Positions 16,037 through 24,218 of a stretch of DNA of 36,041 nucleotides are shown here, in pieces. The notes under the pieces are model-generated. The model saw nothing but the letters and a program-made list of their open reading frames with translations, did no database searches and had not been told where the DNA came from. Made by a program: the position numbers and the translations under genes. Source of the DNA: Oscillospiraceae bacterium (lineage in GTDB: Bacteria > Bacillota > Clostridia > Oscillospirales > Oscillospiraceae); contig JAGAMC010000034.1 of assembly GCA_017624915.1 (NCBI GenBank), positions 1-36,041 on the forward strand, in the 5' to 3' direction. The number at the start of each line of letters is the position of its first letter. Within the stretch, counting starts at the first letter, position 1.

Positions 16037-16075
16037 AACCGCCACAGCTGACAGGGCTGCGGCGGTTTTATTTTT
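16035..16075. terminator. terminator between the micro-operon and coaBC
   Basis: The stem is AAAACCGCC (16035-16043) with GGCGGTTTT, extended inside by CAGC/GCTG around a short loop, and followed by ATTTTTAT. It is symmetrical enough to serve both the plus-strand micro-operon and minus-strand coaBC, which ends at 16085. Confidence 0.85.
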
Positions 16076-16084
16076 ATATATTGG

Positions 16085-17290
16085 TCATGCCTGCTCTTTG
16101 GCAGAAAGGCTCAGGGCCTTATCCAGGATGGCGCAGGCCACATCATCCTTGCTCATAAGGGGCAGCTGAGTGCAGTCATCGGCGGTAATAAGGGTCATCA
16201 CATTGGTGTCTACGCCGAAGCCGGCACCCTCTACCTTCAGATTGTTGGCAGCGATCATGTGGATGGCCTTTTTCTCCAGCTTGGCGCGGCTGTTTTCCAC
16301 CATGTTTTCCGTCTCCATGGAGAAACCGCAGATAATCTGGCCGGGATGCTTATGCTGGCCCAGATACTTCAGAACATCCTGCGTGCGCTGCAGGGGAATG
16401 GACAGGTCGCCGTCCTTTTTCTTGATCTTGTTGTCGCTGTAGTCTGTGGGAGTATAGTCTGCCACTGCGGCTGCCTTGAAAATAAAGTCGGCGTCGGCAC
16501 AGCGGGCCGTTACCTCCCGGTACATGTCGGCGGCGGAGACAATGGGCACCGTTTCTACAAAGAGGGGGGGCGGCAGGTCGGTGGGGCCGGACACCAGTGT
16601 CACCTGTGCGCCGCGGTACGCGGCCATGCGGGCAAGGGCATAGCCCATCTTGCCCGAGGAATGGTTGGTGAGATAGCGAACGGGGTCCAGAGACTCCTGT
16701 GTAGGACCGGCAGTGACCAGTACCTTCTTGCCCTCCAGATCGTGGGGCAGGGCGATGGTGTGCAGGATGTGCTCCAAAAGCAGGTCCGGCTCGGGCAGTT
16801 TGCCGGCACCCACGGCCCCGCAGGCCAGACGACCGCTGGCAGGTGAAATCACTTGCCATCCATAGCGGCGCAAAGTGTCGAGGTTGTCCTGCGTCACCTG
16901 ATTCTCGTACATGTTGGTGTTCATAGCCGGGGCGATCAGCTTGGGGCAGCGGCAGGCCAGAACGGTGGTGGTCAGCATGTCATCGGCCATGCCGTGGGCC
17001 AGCTTGGCGCAGACGTTGGCGGTGGCGGGGGCGATGATGACAAGGTCTGTCCTGTCCGCCACGGCGATGTGCTCCACCTGATGAACAAAGTTGCGGTCAA
17101 AGGTGTCGGTCAGACACTTGTTGCCCGTGAGCTGTTCAAAGGTGAGAGGAGCAATGAACTGCGCAGCGTTTTGTGTCATAATGACCTGAACGTGACAGTG
17201 CTGCTTGACCAGCGCGGAGGCCAGATAGGCCGCCTTGTAGGCGGCGATCCCTCCGGTCACGCCCAGAAGAACGGATTTGCCCTTCAGCAT
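16085..17290 (-). CDS. coaBC: bifunctional phosphopantothenoylcysteine decarboxylase / phosphopantothenate-cysteine ligase
   Basis: The protein has 401 residues, the usual length of Dfp/CoaBC. It makes 4'-phosphopantetheine from 4'-phosphopantothenate and cysteine in two steps, using CTP and FMN. The N-terminal CoaC flavoprotein half has VTGGIAAYK (11-19), a catalytic-type His at 74 (QVEHIAVAD), the PAMNTNMY motif (121-128) and the active Cys157 in ACGAVGAGK. The CoaB half from about 185 has VTAGPTQE, NHSSGKMGYA, and AAVADYTP followed by KIKKKDG. The ATG is preceded by AGGAGGG. It diverges from the S-component/coaX operon, so three CoA genes share one 200-base control region. Confidence 0.96.
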   Translation of the reverse strand: MLKGKSVLLGVTGGIAAYKAAYLASALVKQHCHVQVIMTQNAAQFIAPLTFEQLTGNKCLTDTFDRNFVHQVEHIAVADRTDLVIIAPATANVCAKLAHGMADDMLTTTVLACRCPKLIAPAMNTNMYENQVTQDNLDTLRRYGWQVISPASGRLACGAVGAGKLPEPDLLLEHILHTIALPHDLEGKKVLVTAGPTQESLDPVRYLTNHSSGKMGYALARMAAYRGAQVTLVSGPTDLPPPLFVETVPIVSAADMYREVTARCADADFIFKAAAVADYTPTDYSDNKIKKKDGDLSIPLQRTQDVLKYLGQHKHPGQIICGFSMETENMVENSRAKLEKKAIHMIAANNLKVEGAGFGVDTNVMTLITADDCTQLPLMSKDDVACAILDKALSLSAKEQA

Positions 17291-17325
17291 GGCGATCCCT
17301 CCTGAAATCGAGCGGTTGTTTACTC

Positions 17326-17355
17326 ATTATAACAAACACGGCGGGGAAATGTAAA
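17326..17355 (-). promoter_or_regulatory. promoter for coaBC
   Basis: On the minus strand, TTTACA (17350-17355), an 18-base spacer and a perfect TATAAT (17326-17331). Confidence 0.75.
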
Positions 17356-17389
17356 GTACATTGTTTTGCGGGGGACAGCGCGGAATATC

Positions 17390-17418
17390 TTGCAATCCGC
17401 AGGCAATTACTGTATAAT
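17390..17418 (+). promoter_or_regulatory. promoter for the S component-coaX operon
   Basis: TTGCAA (17390-17395), a 17-base spacer and a perfect TATAAT (17413-17418). It lies back-to-back with the coaBC promoter, about 35 bases apart. Confidence 0.75.
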
Positions 17419-17421
17419 CAA

Positions 17422-17490
17422 GCTGCCTGGCCGGAACAGGCTCGGGACAGTTTGCGTTGCATCCCGCATGACGGGAGTGACAGCAGGAGG
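17422..17490 (+). promoter_or_regulatory. structured 5' leader with alternative pairings upstream of the S-component gene
   Basis: The ~75-base leader can form a hairpin GCCTG/CAGGC (17425-17429 with 17437-17441). TCCCG (17462-17466) can pair either with CGGGA at 17443-17447 or with CGGGA at 17472-17476. GCTG/CTGC near 17422-17426 could pair with CAGCAG at 17481-17486, which overlaps the AGGAGG ribosome-binding site. This is the layout of a translational switch, but I recognise no known riboswitch class. Confidence 0.35.
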
Positions 17491-17499
17491 TAATTAAAT

Positions 17500-18123
17500 A
17501 TGAAACACAATAAAAGGGGTACCCGCTGGATGGCGGGCGTAGCTATGATGGCGGCTATTGTGGTGCTGCTGGCCAGCACGCCGCTGGGATTGATCCCCAT
17601 TTCGCCTTTCATTAAGGCGACGACAACACACATTCCTGTCATCATCGGCGCGATTGTACTTGGACCGATGGCAGGCGGGCTGCTGGGCAGCGTATTTGGT
17701 GTTTGCTCCCTCATCAGCAATACGTTTGCTCCTGTGGCTACATCCATGTGTTTTTCTCCGTTTCTGAGCGAAACCGGCCTTGTGGGAGCGGTAAAGGCGG
17801 TATGGGTCAGCGTGGGCTGCCGTATCCTCATCGGTGTGGTGGCCGGCTGGCTGTGGCTCGGGCTGAAAAAGTGCAGAGTCAATGATTTGGCTGCGCTGCC
17901 CATTGTGGGGTTTGTGGGTTCCATGACCAACACGGTCACGGTCATGTTCAGCATTTACTTCCTGTTCCGGGCGGAATACGCCGCGGCGAAAAACATCGCA
18001 ATGGAAGCCTTTTACGACTTTATTATGGGCGTGATCACCGGTACCGGTGTGATCGAGGCCATCGTGGCCCTGATTTTGGTCACAGTCATCGCAAAGGCCC
18101 TGCTGAACGCGTTCAAACGATAA
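17500..18123 (+). CDS. panT: ECF transporter S component, probably for pantothenate
   Basis: The protein has 207 residues with about six hydrophobic segments (for example MMAAIVVLLASTPLGLIPI, HIPVIIGAIVLGPMAGGLLGSVFG, and the C-terminal VIEAIVALILVTVIAKALL), typical of the small membrane substrate-binding subunit of energy-coupling factor vitamin transporters. The ATG follows GCAGGAGGTAATTAAAT. Coupling to coaX, 14 bases downstream, and divergence from coaBC argue for pantothenate as substrate, as for PanT in other Firmicutes. The shared energising module (two ATPases and the T subunit) is not in the window. Family is confident; substrate is inferred from context. Confidence 0.85.
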   Translation: MKHNKRGTRWMAGVAMMAAIVVLLASTPLGLIPISPFIKATTTHIPVIIGAIVLGPMAGGLLGSVFGVCSLISNTFAPVATSMCFSPFLSETGLVGAVKAVWVSVGCRILIGVVAGWLWLGLKKCRVNDLAALPIVGFVGSMTNTVTVMFSIYFLFRAEYAAAKNIAMEAFYDFIMGVITGTGVIEAIVALILVTVIAKALLNAFKR

Positions 18124-18137
18124 AAGGAGCGCAAACT

Positions 18138-18905
18138 ATGCTGCTTGCAATCGATATCGGCAATACCAATATTGTCATCGGCGGAATCAAGGACGACAAA
18201 ATCGTCTTTGAGGCCCGGATCGCCACCGACCGCATCAAGACCTCCGACCAGTATGCGGCGGAGATCAAGAATATGCTCAGCCTGTTTGATGTAAAGGTTT
18301 CTGACTTGTGTGACTGCATTATATCTTCCGTTGTGCCCCCTGTGTTCAACTCGGTGCTTACCGGCGTGAAAAAGGTCACCGGAAAGCAGCCCCTTGTAGT
18401 GGGCCCCGGTATCAAGACCGGCCTGAACATCCAGATGGATAATCCCTCTCAGGTAGGAAGCGACCGCATCGTCATTGCGGTGGCGGCGCTGGCGGAGTAT
18501 GAGCCGCCTCTGACCCTGTTGGATTTGGGCACCGCCACCACCATTGAGGTGGTGGACAAGGGCAACGTCTATCTGGGCGGCTGTATCATCCCCGGCGTGC
18601 GTGTTTCGCTGGAGGCGCTGACCAGCCGGGCGTCCCAGCTGCCGGGCATACAGCTGGACAGACCCAAGAGGGTCATTGGCAAAAATACTGTGGACTGTAT
18701 GCGAAGCGGCGTGATGTACGGCGCGGCCGCCATGCTGGACGGGATGATCGACAGGGTGGAGGAGGAGCTGGGCTTTTCCACCACCGTGGTGGCCACCGGC
18801 GGTATGGCACAGTTTGTCTGCCCCCTGTGCAGACGGGAGATCAAACTGGAGCGCGACCTGCTGCTCAAGGGTCTGAATATCATCTACAAGAAAAATACGA
18901 AGTAA
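18138..18905 (+). CDS. coaX: type III pantothenate kinase
   Basis: The protein has 255 residues, the normal length. It phosphorylates pantothenate with ATP, the first step to coenzyme A, and belongs to the ASKHA fold. Motifs are DIGNTN (6-11, phosphate-binding), GSDRI (107-111, pantothenate region), DLGTATT (129-135) and GGMAQF near the C-terminus for the adenosine side. Type III enzymes are usually not feedback-inhibited by CoA. The ATG follows AAAAGGAGCG, and the gene is co-transcribed with the S component, so import and trapping of the vitamin are coupled. A strong terminator follows. Confidence 0.96.
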   Translation: MLLAIDIGNTNIVIGGIKDDKIVFEARIATDRIKTSDQYAAEIKNMLSLFDVKVSDLCDCIISSVVPPVFNSVLTGVKKVTGKQPLVVGPGIKTGLNIQMDNPSQVGSDRIVIAVAALAEYEPPLTLLDLGTATTIEVVDKGNVYLGGCIIPGVRVSLEALTSRASQLPGIQLDRPKRVIGKNTVDCMRSGVMYGAAAMLDGMIDRVEEELGFSTTVVATGGMAQFVCPLCRREIKLERDLLLKGLNIIYKKNTK

Positions 18906-18933
18906 AGTGCGCTTCCCTTATGACACAAAAACG

Positions 18934-18972
18934 AAGGAGCCGCTGCAGAAGTTTGTTCTGCAGCGGCTCTTT
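18934..18972. terminator. bidirectional terminator between coaX and kdgK
   Basis: A GC-rich stem of 14 perfect pairs (18937-18950 with 18956-18969) is extended by A-T and G-T pairs, loop GTTTG, followed by a T run. It separates two convergent operons. Confidence 0.9.
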
Positions 18973-18994
18973 TTGCTTGCGGTATGGGTGGGGA

Positions 18995-20020
18995 TTATCT
19001 CTGCACACGGCCGGAGCCGTCGCCGCCGGCCAGCTTTTCCACCTCGTCCACGGTGACACGGTTGAAGTCGCCGGGGATGGTGTGCTTCAGGCAGCTGGCT
19101 GCCACGGCAAACTCCAGCGCGGCCTGCTTGTCCTCGTAGTGGTTCAGACCGTAGATCAGGCCGCCGGCAAAGCTGTCGCCGCCGCCCACGCGGTCCACGA
19201 TGTCCCGGATCTCATACTTTTTGGATACATAGAACTGCTTACCGTCGTTCAGGCAGGCGGCCCAGCCATTCCAGTCGGCGCTGTGGCTTTCACGCAGGGT
19301 GATGGCAATGAGCTTCATGTTGGGATAAGCTTCCAGCACTTTTTTGGACAGCTCCTGGTACTTGGCACGATCCAGCTCGCCGCCCTCTACATGCACATCC
19401 ACTGTCACGCCCAGGGACTTCTGGCAGTCCTCCTCGTTGGCGATGGCCACATCCACATATTTGGCGAGCTCGCACATAACTTCGGGGGCGGACTTGCCGT
19501 ACTTCCACAGGTTCTTGCGGTAGTTCAGGTCGCAGGAGACGGTGATGCCGCGCTTCTTGGCCTCCTTGACGCTCTCCAGGCTCAGCTGCATGGCGCTTTC
19601 AGAGATGGCGGGGGTGATGCCGGTGATGTGGAACCATTCCACGCCCTCAAAGGCCTTGTCCCAGTCGATGTCACCGGGCTTGGCAAGGGCGATGGAGGCG
19701 TACTCGCGGTCATAGACCACCTTGCTGGCGCGCTGGCTGGCGCCGGTCTCCAGATAGTAGATGCCCATACGGCCCTTGCCGCGCAGGATGCGGCTGGTGT
19801 CCACGCCGAAACGGCGCAGCTCGCCCACGCAGGCGTCGGCAATGGCGTTGTCAGGCAGCACGGTCAGATAAGCGGCGTCCATGCCGTAATTGGCAAGGGA
19901 AACAGCCACATTTGCCTCGCCGCCGCCGAAGGTGGCCTCCAGCACGGGAGACTGGAAAAAACGTTCCATGCCGGGGCTTTTCAGCCGCAGCATGATCTCG
20001 CCAAAAGTAAGTACTTTCAT
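18995..20020 (-). CDS. kdgK: 2-keto-3-deoxygluconate kinase (PfkB/ribokinase family)
   Basis: The protein has 341 residues. The ATG at 20020 follows TAAGGAGGATTACCCC; the open frame extends upstream into the aldolase gene but without a better start. It phosphorylates 2-keto-3-deoxy-D-gluconate to KDPG. PfkB family features are FGGGEANVA (31-39), MGIYYLETG in the lid, and the signature GGGDSFAGG (279-287) with catalytic-type Asp282. The specific KDG assignment comes from the KdgK-like start [16 protein letters not shown] and from the KDPG aldolase gene 13 bases upstream, which would consume the product. It is the last gene of the Lrp-type operon. Confidence 0.9.
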   Translation of the reverse strand: MKVLTFGEIMLRLKSPGMERFFQSPVLEATFGGGEANVAVSLANYGMDAAYLTVLPDNAIADACVGELRRFGVDTSRILRGKGRMGIYYLETGASQRASKVVYDREYASIALAKPGDIDWDKAFEGVEWFHITGITPAISESAMQLSLESVKEAKKRGITVSCDLNYRKNLWKYGKSAPEVMCELAKYVDVAIANEEDCQKSLGVTVDVHVEGGELDRAKYQELSKKVLEAYPNMKLIAITLRESHSADWNGWAACLNDGKQFYVSKKYEIRDIVDRVGGGDSFAGGLIYGLNHYEDKQAALEFAVAASCLKHTIPGDFNRVTVDEVEKLAGGDGSGRVQR

Positions 20021-20033
20021 GGGGTAATCCTCC

Positions 20034-20990
20034 TTATTTCTGCAGCAGATGAACGGCAAAGCCGCCAATCTCGTCCTTCAGGTACACGGCCATCAGTTTG
20101 TCGCCTTTGTATTTTGCGGTGTTCATGTCCACGGCAAAGCCGTTTTTCTCCAGATGGGCAACGGCCCGGCCGATGTGGTTGGTGCGCACAGCCAGATGGC
20201 CGCTTTTGCCCAGATACATGCTCTTCATGACCTCGATGCCGCTGCCGGCGAAGGCGGAACTGTTTCCGTCCTTTACGCCGAAGCCAAACACCTTGTCGTA
20301 GCTGTCGGCCACCTCAAGGGCGGTGTCGCCGTCCGGAGTATTGATGCCCACATGGGCCACTTCAAAGCCAAGGCTGTTGGCCACGGCCTCACGGCACAGG
20401 GCAGTGATCTTGTCAAAATTGCCTGCGGCGATGTCCGCCTTGGTGCACACCCAGCTGCCGCCTACCGTGTGGATGAAGGGGGCGGCGGCATACTCGCCGA
20501 TGTTCTGGGCGTTTACACCGCCGGTGGGGATGAACTTGATGCCGCCGAAGGGGGCGGACAGGTTCTTCATGGCGTTCAGACCGCCGTAAACGTTGGCGGG
20601 GAAGAACTTGATGACCTTTACGCCAAACTTCAGTGCGGCCATGATCTCGGTGGGGGTGACGCAGCCGGGGGTGACGGTGATGCCGTGCTCCACGCACCAT
20701 GCCACCACTTCGGGGTCGAAGCCGGGGGAGACGATGAATTTGGCGCCCATGTCCACGGCCTTTTTGCACTGCTCCAGATCCAGAACGGTGCCGGCACCCA
20801 CCAGCATATCGGGGCAGGCCTCGGCCACGGCCTTGATGGCCTCGGGGGCGGCGGCGGTACGGAAGGTGATCTCCATAACGTCGATGCCACCGGCGAGAAG
20901 GGCTTTGGCGGTGGAAACGGCGTCTTTCGCGTCGTCCAGTACCACCACGGGGACAACAGCGTTGTTGCCCAGACGTTCGATGTAGTTCAT
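20034..20990 (-). CDS. eda: KDPG/KHG aldolase fused to a C-terminal VOC (glyoxalase-like) domain
   Basis: The protein has 318 residues against about 205-215 for stand-alone Eda. The ATG at 20990 is preceded by AAAGGAT at a nine-base spacing; an in-frame ATG at 21008 has no such site. Residues 1 to about 205 are a class I aldolase barrel cleaving KDPG to pyruvate and glyceraldehyde-3-phosphate. They show a Glu40/ITFR44 pair, GAGTVL, the Schiff-base Lys128 in KFFPA, and FIPTGGVN. From about 215 a second domain ([10 protein letters not shown], then [23 protein letters not shown] and [10 protein letters not shown]) has the paired beta-alpha-beta3 pattern of the vicinal-oxygen-chelate superfamily. 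Its role is unknown; it might bind a metal and a keto-acid. Starts 14 bases after the amidohydrolase stop. Confidence 0.9.
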   Translation of the reverse strand: MNYIERLGNNAVVPVVVLDDAKDAVSTAKALLAGGIDVMEITFRTAAAPEAIKAVAEACPDMLVGAGTVLDLEQCKKAVDMGAKFIVSPGFDPEVVAWCVEHGITVTPGCVTPTEIMAALKFGVKVIKFFPANVYGGLNAMKNLSAPFGGIKFIPTGGVNAQNIGEYAAAPFIHTVGGSWVCTKADIAAGNFDKITALCREAVANSLGFEVAHVGINTPDGDTALEVADSYDKVFGFGVKDGNSSAFAGSGIEVMKSMYLGKSGHLAVRTNHIGRAVAHLEKNGFAVDMNTAKYKGDKLMAVYLKDEIGGFAVHLLQK

Positions 20991-21004
20991 GCTTTCAGAT
21001 CCTT

Positions 21005-22171
21005 TCATTTTTTGTTTTTTCCAAAGTTCAGGGCGAAGGCGGCAAAAGCGCGGATGGCGGACTTCATGCCGTCCTCGTCGATGCGGAAGTCGTTGCGGTG
21101 GGCCAGGGCGGTGCAGCCCATAGCTTCATTGCGGGTGCCGAAGCGGAAAATCAGGCCAGGAGCTTTTCTCAGATACCAGGCAAAATCCTCCGAGGTCATG
21201 CGGGCAGGCATTTCCTGCACGGGAACGTCGCCCAGAGCGGTGACAGCATCCACGAGCTGCTGGTTCAGAGCGGGGTCGTTGTATACCGGGTAGGTGCTGA
21301 TATGCCAGTCCACCTGTGCCGTTCCGCCCCGGGAGGCGGCGATCTCGTCGGCCAGACAGACGGCCTGCTTGTGCACGCGCTCGGCGAAGTCCAGATCATA
21401 GAAGCGGAAGGAAATATCCATCTCGCAGTGGTCGGCAATGACGTTGTGGGCGTGACCGCCCTCGAAACGGCCCACGGACCAGATAAAGGGCTTTCCGGCG
21501 GCCTCCTGTTCCACCAGAGGGCGCATCCGGGCGTAGAACTCTGCGGCCATGGCGATGGCGTCAATGCCCCCCTGGGGCAGGGCGGCGTGGGCGGTACGGC
21601 CCAGGAACGTCACTCTGAGGGGGATACAGGCGGCCATATAATCACCCGGGCAGACGCCGATGATTCCGGTCTCCAGCGTGTTTTCGCAGTGGGTGCAGAT
21701 GATGGCGTCCACGCCGTCCATCACACCGTTCTCTACCATCATCCTGGCACCGCTGATCGCGCCCTCTTCGCTGGGCTGGAACACAAGGCGCACGTTGCAG
21801 GCAAGCTCGGCCTCGTGCGCCTTGAGTATTTTGGCCGCACACAGAAGAATGGCGGTGTGAGAATCGTGGCCGCAGGCGTGCATCTGTCCGTCGATCTTGG
21901 AGGCGTAGGGCAGATCGGTCTTCTCCTGCACGGGCAGGGCATCCATGTCGGCACGAATGGCCAGAGTGGGGCGGTCACTGTCACCGGTACCCAGATAGCC
22001 AACCACAGAACCCTTGCCGTATTTTGTGGTGTGGGGGATGCCCATTTGCTCCAGCTGGCTGCAGACAAAGTCCACGGTGCGGTCCAGCTCGAAGCCCACC
22101 TCGGGATATTCGTGGATGGTGCGTCGGGCGCTTACGGCGTATTGAAAGAGTGCCTCGGAAAGGGTGGTCAT
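21005..22171 (-). CDS. M20 family amidohydrolase (N-acyl-amino-acid deacylase/hippurate hydrolase type)
   Basis: The protein has 388 residues, the usual length. M20D metal-dependent hydrolases remove acyl groups from amino acids or related amides. Visible motifs are RADMDALPV (73-81), HACGHD (98-103, metal ligands), catalytic Glu in QPSEEG (135/136), GRTAHAALPQGGIDA in the lid domain, and MTSEDFAWYL near the end. There is no signal peptide, so it is cytoplasmic. Its ATG overlaps the TGA of the Lrp gene (ATGA), implying translational coupling. Family is certain. The substrate is not: peptide-like amides, N-acetyl-amino acids and aminobenzoyl conjugates are all used by relatives. Confidence 0.92.
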   Translation of the reverse strand: MTTLSEALFQYAVSARRTIHEYPEVGFELDRTVDFVCSQLEQMGIPHTTKYGKGSVVGYLGTGDSDRPTLAIRADMDALPVQEKTDLPYASKIDGQMHACGHDSHTAILLCAAKILKAHEAELACNVRLVFQPSEEGAISGARMMVENGVMDGVDAIICTHCENTLETGIIGVCPGDYMAACIPLRVTFLGRTAHAALPQGGIDAIAMAAEFYARMRPLVEQEAAGKPFIWSVGRFEGGHAHNVIADHCEMDISFRFYDLDFAERVHKQAVCLADEIAASRGGTAQVDWHISTYPVYNDPALNQQLVDAVTALGDVPVQEMPARMTSEDFAWYLRKAPGLIFRFGTRNEAMGCTALAHRNDFRIDEDGMKSAIRAFAAFALNFGKNKK

Positions 22172-22638
22172 ACTTCTTTCTCCTTTTCGATCATATCGGG
22201 CAGGGCAGAGGGGAGAAATTTGTGCTCCATGAGGGAGAGCATGGTGTGGCTTTTAACGACCCCCAGCTGCCGCTTCAGGTGCAGCAGCTTATTCTCCAGA
22301 CCTTCCACATCTTTGGCGCAGACCTTCAGCAGGTAGTCGTACTCTCCGGTCACGGCATAGCATTCCAGAATATCCGGATCGCTTTGGATATACTTTGCCA
22401 GCTTGTCCACAGAAGAGTTGGGCTGCACCACCACAAGAATAAAGGCCTGAATGGGCTTGCCGGCCATCTTGTTGTCCACCAGAATGGTGAACTGCCGGAT
22501 GATGCCCCGTTGGGTCAGCTTCGAGATCCGTTTGTTAATGGCAGGGATGGAGAGATTTACCTTCTGGGTGATTTCCGTTGCGGTGACGTTGGAGTTTTCT
22601 GACAGAATGTTCAGAAGCTTGGCATCGATACCGTCCAT
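22168..22638 (-). CDS. Lrp/AsnC-family transcriptional regulator
   Basis: The protein has 156 residues. An N-terminal winged helix-turn-helix (DAKLLNILSENSNVTATEI, then LSIPAINKRISKLTQRGII) is followed by a RAM/ligand-binding domain from about 65 (AFILVVVQP, then YAVTGEYDYLLKV). Members bind amino acids and form octamers that wrap DNA. The ATG follows AAAAAAGGAGATGTCACGTT. It is the first gene of a four-gene operon and diverges from an aminotransferase gene. The long AT-rich region between them is the natural place for auto- and cross-regulation. The effector is not visible. Confidence 0.93.
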   Translation of the reverse strand: MDGIDAKLLNILSENSNVTATEITQKVNLSIPAINKRISKLTQRGIIRQFTILVDNKMAGKPIQAFILVVVQPNSSVDKLAKYIQSDPDILECYAVTGEYDYLLKVCAKDVEGLENKLLHLKRQLGVVKSHTMLSLMEHKFLPSALPDMIEKEKEV

Positions 22639-22860
22639 AACGTGACATCTCCTTTTTTGAAATTTAATTATTTGATTTTATATTATAGTTTTCTTTATTT
22701 ATTGCAAGTATATTGTGAATAATTGATTAAAAATAAATAATACAACAAATGTAGTTTTAGATTTGCGCAAGAAACGAAGGGGAGAAGACGGAATGGACGG
22801 TTTTCGTCCGGGGCGTGAATTTTTACAGGAGAAATAAATTAATTAAGTTTTGCTCTTGTT
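22639..22860. promoter_or_regulatory. AT-rich divergent control region, likely Lrp-type binding
   Basis: This stretch is much richer in A/T than anything around it. On the minus strand it contains TATAAT (22682-22687) without a well-spaced -35; TTGCAA at 22702-22707 leaves only 14 bases. Runs such as AATAATTGATTAAAAATAAATAA are the flexible, A/T-tract DNA that Lrp proteins prefer. No gene is seen in it. Confidence 0.45.
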
Positions 22861-22872
22861 TTGGGTGAAAAG

Positions 22873-22901
22873 TTGAAATGCAGCAGAAGAAAAGTTAAAA
22901 T
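22873..22901 (+). promoter_or_regulatory. promoter for the aminotransferase gene
   Basis: TTGAAA (22873-22878), a 17-base spacer and TAAAAT (22896-22901). The start is near 22908, 25 bases before the ATG. Confidence 0.75.
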
Positions 22902-22932
22902 ACTATCAAAATAGAACAAGGAGGCAATTTTA

Positions 22933-24099
22933 ATGAAAGCACTGTCTGCTCTGACCCGGACGGTTACCCCGTCCCCCATCCGGCAGATGTTCAACCGGGC
23001 CATTGGTATGGAGGATGTGGTGAGCTTCACCGTGGGCGAGCCCGACTTCTTTACTCCGAACCATGTTGTGGAGGCAGCGGTGGAGGCCCTGCGGGCCGGG
23101 GAGCACAAATATACTCCCAACGCCGGCATCCTGCCCCTGCGTGAGGCGATCTGCCGAGTGACTGAGAAGTCCCACGGACTTGCCTATGATCCCCAGACTC
23201 AGGCCATTGTTACCGCCGGCGGTATGGAGGCACTGATGCTGTCCATGCTGACCATTATCGAGCAGGGGGACGAGTGGATCCTCAGCGATCCCTGCTGGAC
23301 CAACTACTCCCGCCAGGTGATCATCTCCGGCGGCACGCCCAAGTTTGTGAGCGTCTGTGCAGAGGATAACTTCCACTTTGATCCTGCCGCGCTGGAGGCC
23401 GCAATCACCGAGCGCACCAAGGGCTTTATCATCAACTCCCCCTCCAACCCCACCGGAGGCGTGGCGGACGAGGAGCGCCTGCGTGCTCTGGCGGACATTG
23501 CCATTCGTCATGACCTGTATGTCATCTCGGACGAAGTGTACTGCAACCTGCTCTATGACGGAGTCAAAGCCCCCAGCATTGCCACCCTGCCCGGCATGGC
23601 TGAGCGGACTGTCATTGTCAACAGCTTCTCCAAAAGCTATGCAATGACGGGCTGGCGTGTGGGTTACGCTCTGGGCCCGGAGGAGATCATCAAAAATATG
23701 GTCAAGCTGCAGGAGAATGTGGCGGCCTGCGTCAATTCTGCGGCCCAGTATGCTGCCATCGCAGCTCTGGAGGGCACTCAGGAGCCCCTGCGGCAGATGG
23801 TGGAAAGCTATTCCCGCCGCCGTCAGCTGGTGGTGGAGGGCTTCAAGTCTGTTCCCGGTCTGACCTGCCACGCACCTCAGGGCGCGTTCTACGCGCTGCT
23901 GGACATCAGCAGGACCGGTATGAACGCCACCGACTTTGCTATGGAGCTGCTGGAGCAGGAGCGGGTGATCGTGGTGCCCGGCGATGCTTTCGGACAGGGC
24001 AGCAGCTGCTATGTGCGCCTGTCCTTTGCCACTTCCGACGAGAATATCAAAAAGGGTATTGCCCGCATTGGAGCGTACATGACCCGGAAACTGGGCTGA
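22933..24099 (+). CDS. PLP-dependent aminotransferase, class I/II (AspC/PatA-like)
   Basis: The protein has 388 residues. Fold-type I aminotransferase motifs are FTVGEPDF, YTPNAGILPLREAI, NSPSNPTGG (substrate/PLP loop), VISDEVY (Asp for the pyridine N), the Schiff-base Lys234 in SFSKSYAMTGWRVGY, and a C-terminal carboxylate-binding Arg region (CYVRLSFA). The ATG follows AACAAGGAGG. It is transcribed alone, divergently from the Lrp-type regulator and M20 hydrolase, which suggests regulated amino-acid use. An amino-acid:2-oxoglutarate transamination is likely. The exact amino acid (aspartate, aromatic, branched-chain or N-acetyl-diaminopimelate-like) cannot be told from the motifs. Confidence 0.93.
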   Translation: MKALSALTRTVTPSPIRQMFNRAIGMEDVVSFTVGEPDFFTPNHVVEAAVEALRAGEHKYTPNAGILPLREAICRVTEKSHGLAYDPQTQAIVTAGGMEALMLSMLTIIEQGDEWILSDPCWTNYSRQVIISGGTPKFVSVCAEDNFHFDPAALEAAITERTKGFIINSPSNPTGGVADEERLRALADIAIRHDLYVISDEVYCNLLYDGVKAPSIATLPGMAERTVIVNSFSKSYAMTGWRVGYALGPEEIIKNMVKLQENVAACVNSAAQYAAIAALEGTQEPLRQMVESYSRRRQLVVEGFKSVPGLTCHAPQGAFYALLDISRTGMNATDFAMELLEQERVIVVPGDAFGQGSSCYVRLSFATSDENIKKGIARIGAYMTRKLG

Positions 24100-24130
24100 A
24101 GCCGTTGCCTGTCTCTGATTTGAACAATGA

Positions 24131-24168
24131 AGAAAAGACTTCCGGTCAAATGACCGGAAGTCTTTTCT
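24131..24168 (+). terminator. intrinsic terminator after the aminotransferase gene
   Basis: Arms 24131-24148 and 24151-24168 form a perfect inverted repeat around AA. The effective loop would be TCAAATGA. It is followed by TTTG. Confidence 0.88.
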
Positions 24169-24218
24169 TTGTATCGAAGCGATAAATAAGCTGTCTGTTG
24201 CCGGGTTCTCGCCAAAAA

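Noticed and set aside
18827..22336. Several long plus-strand open frames over kdgK, eda and the M20 gene
   Set aside because: All are antisense to recognised families on the minus strand and lack ribosome-binding sites.
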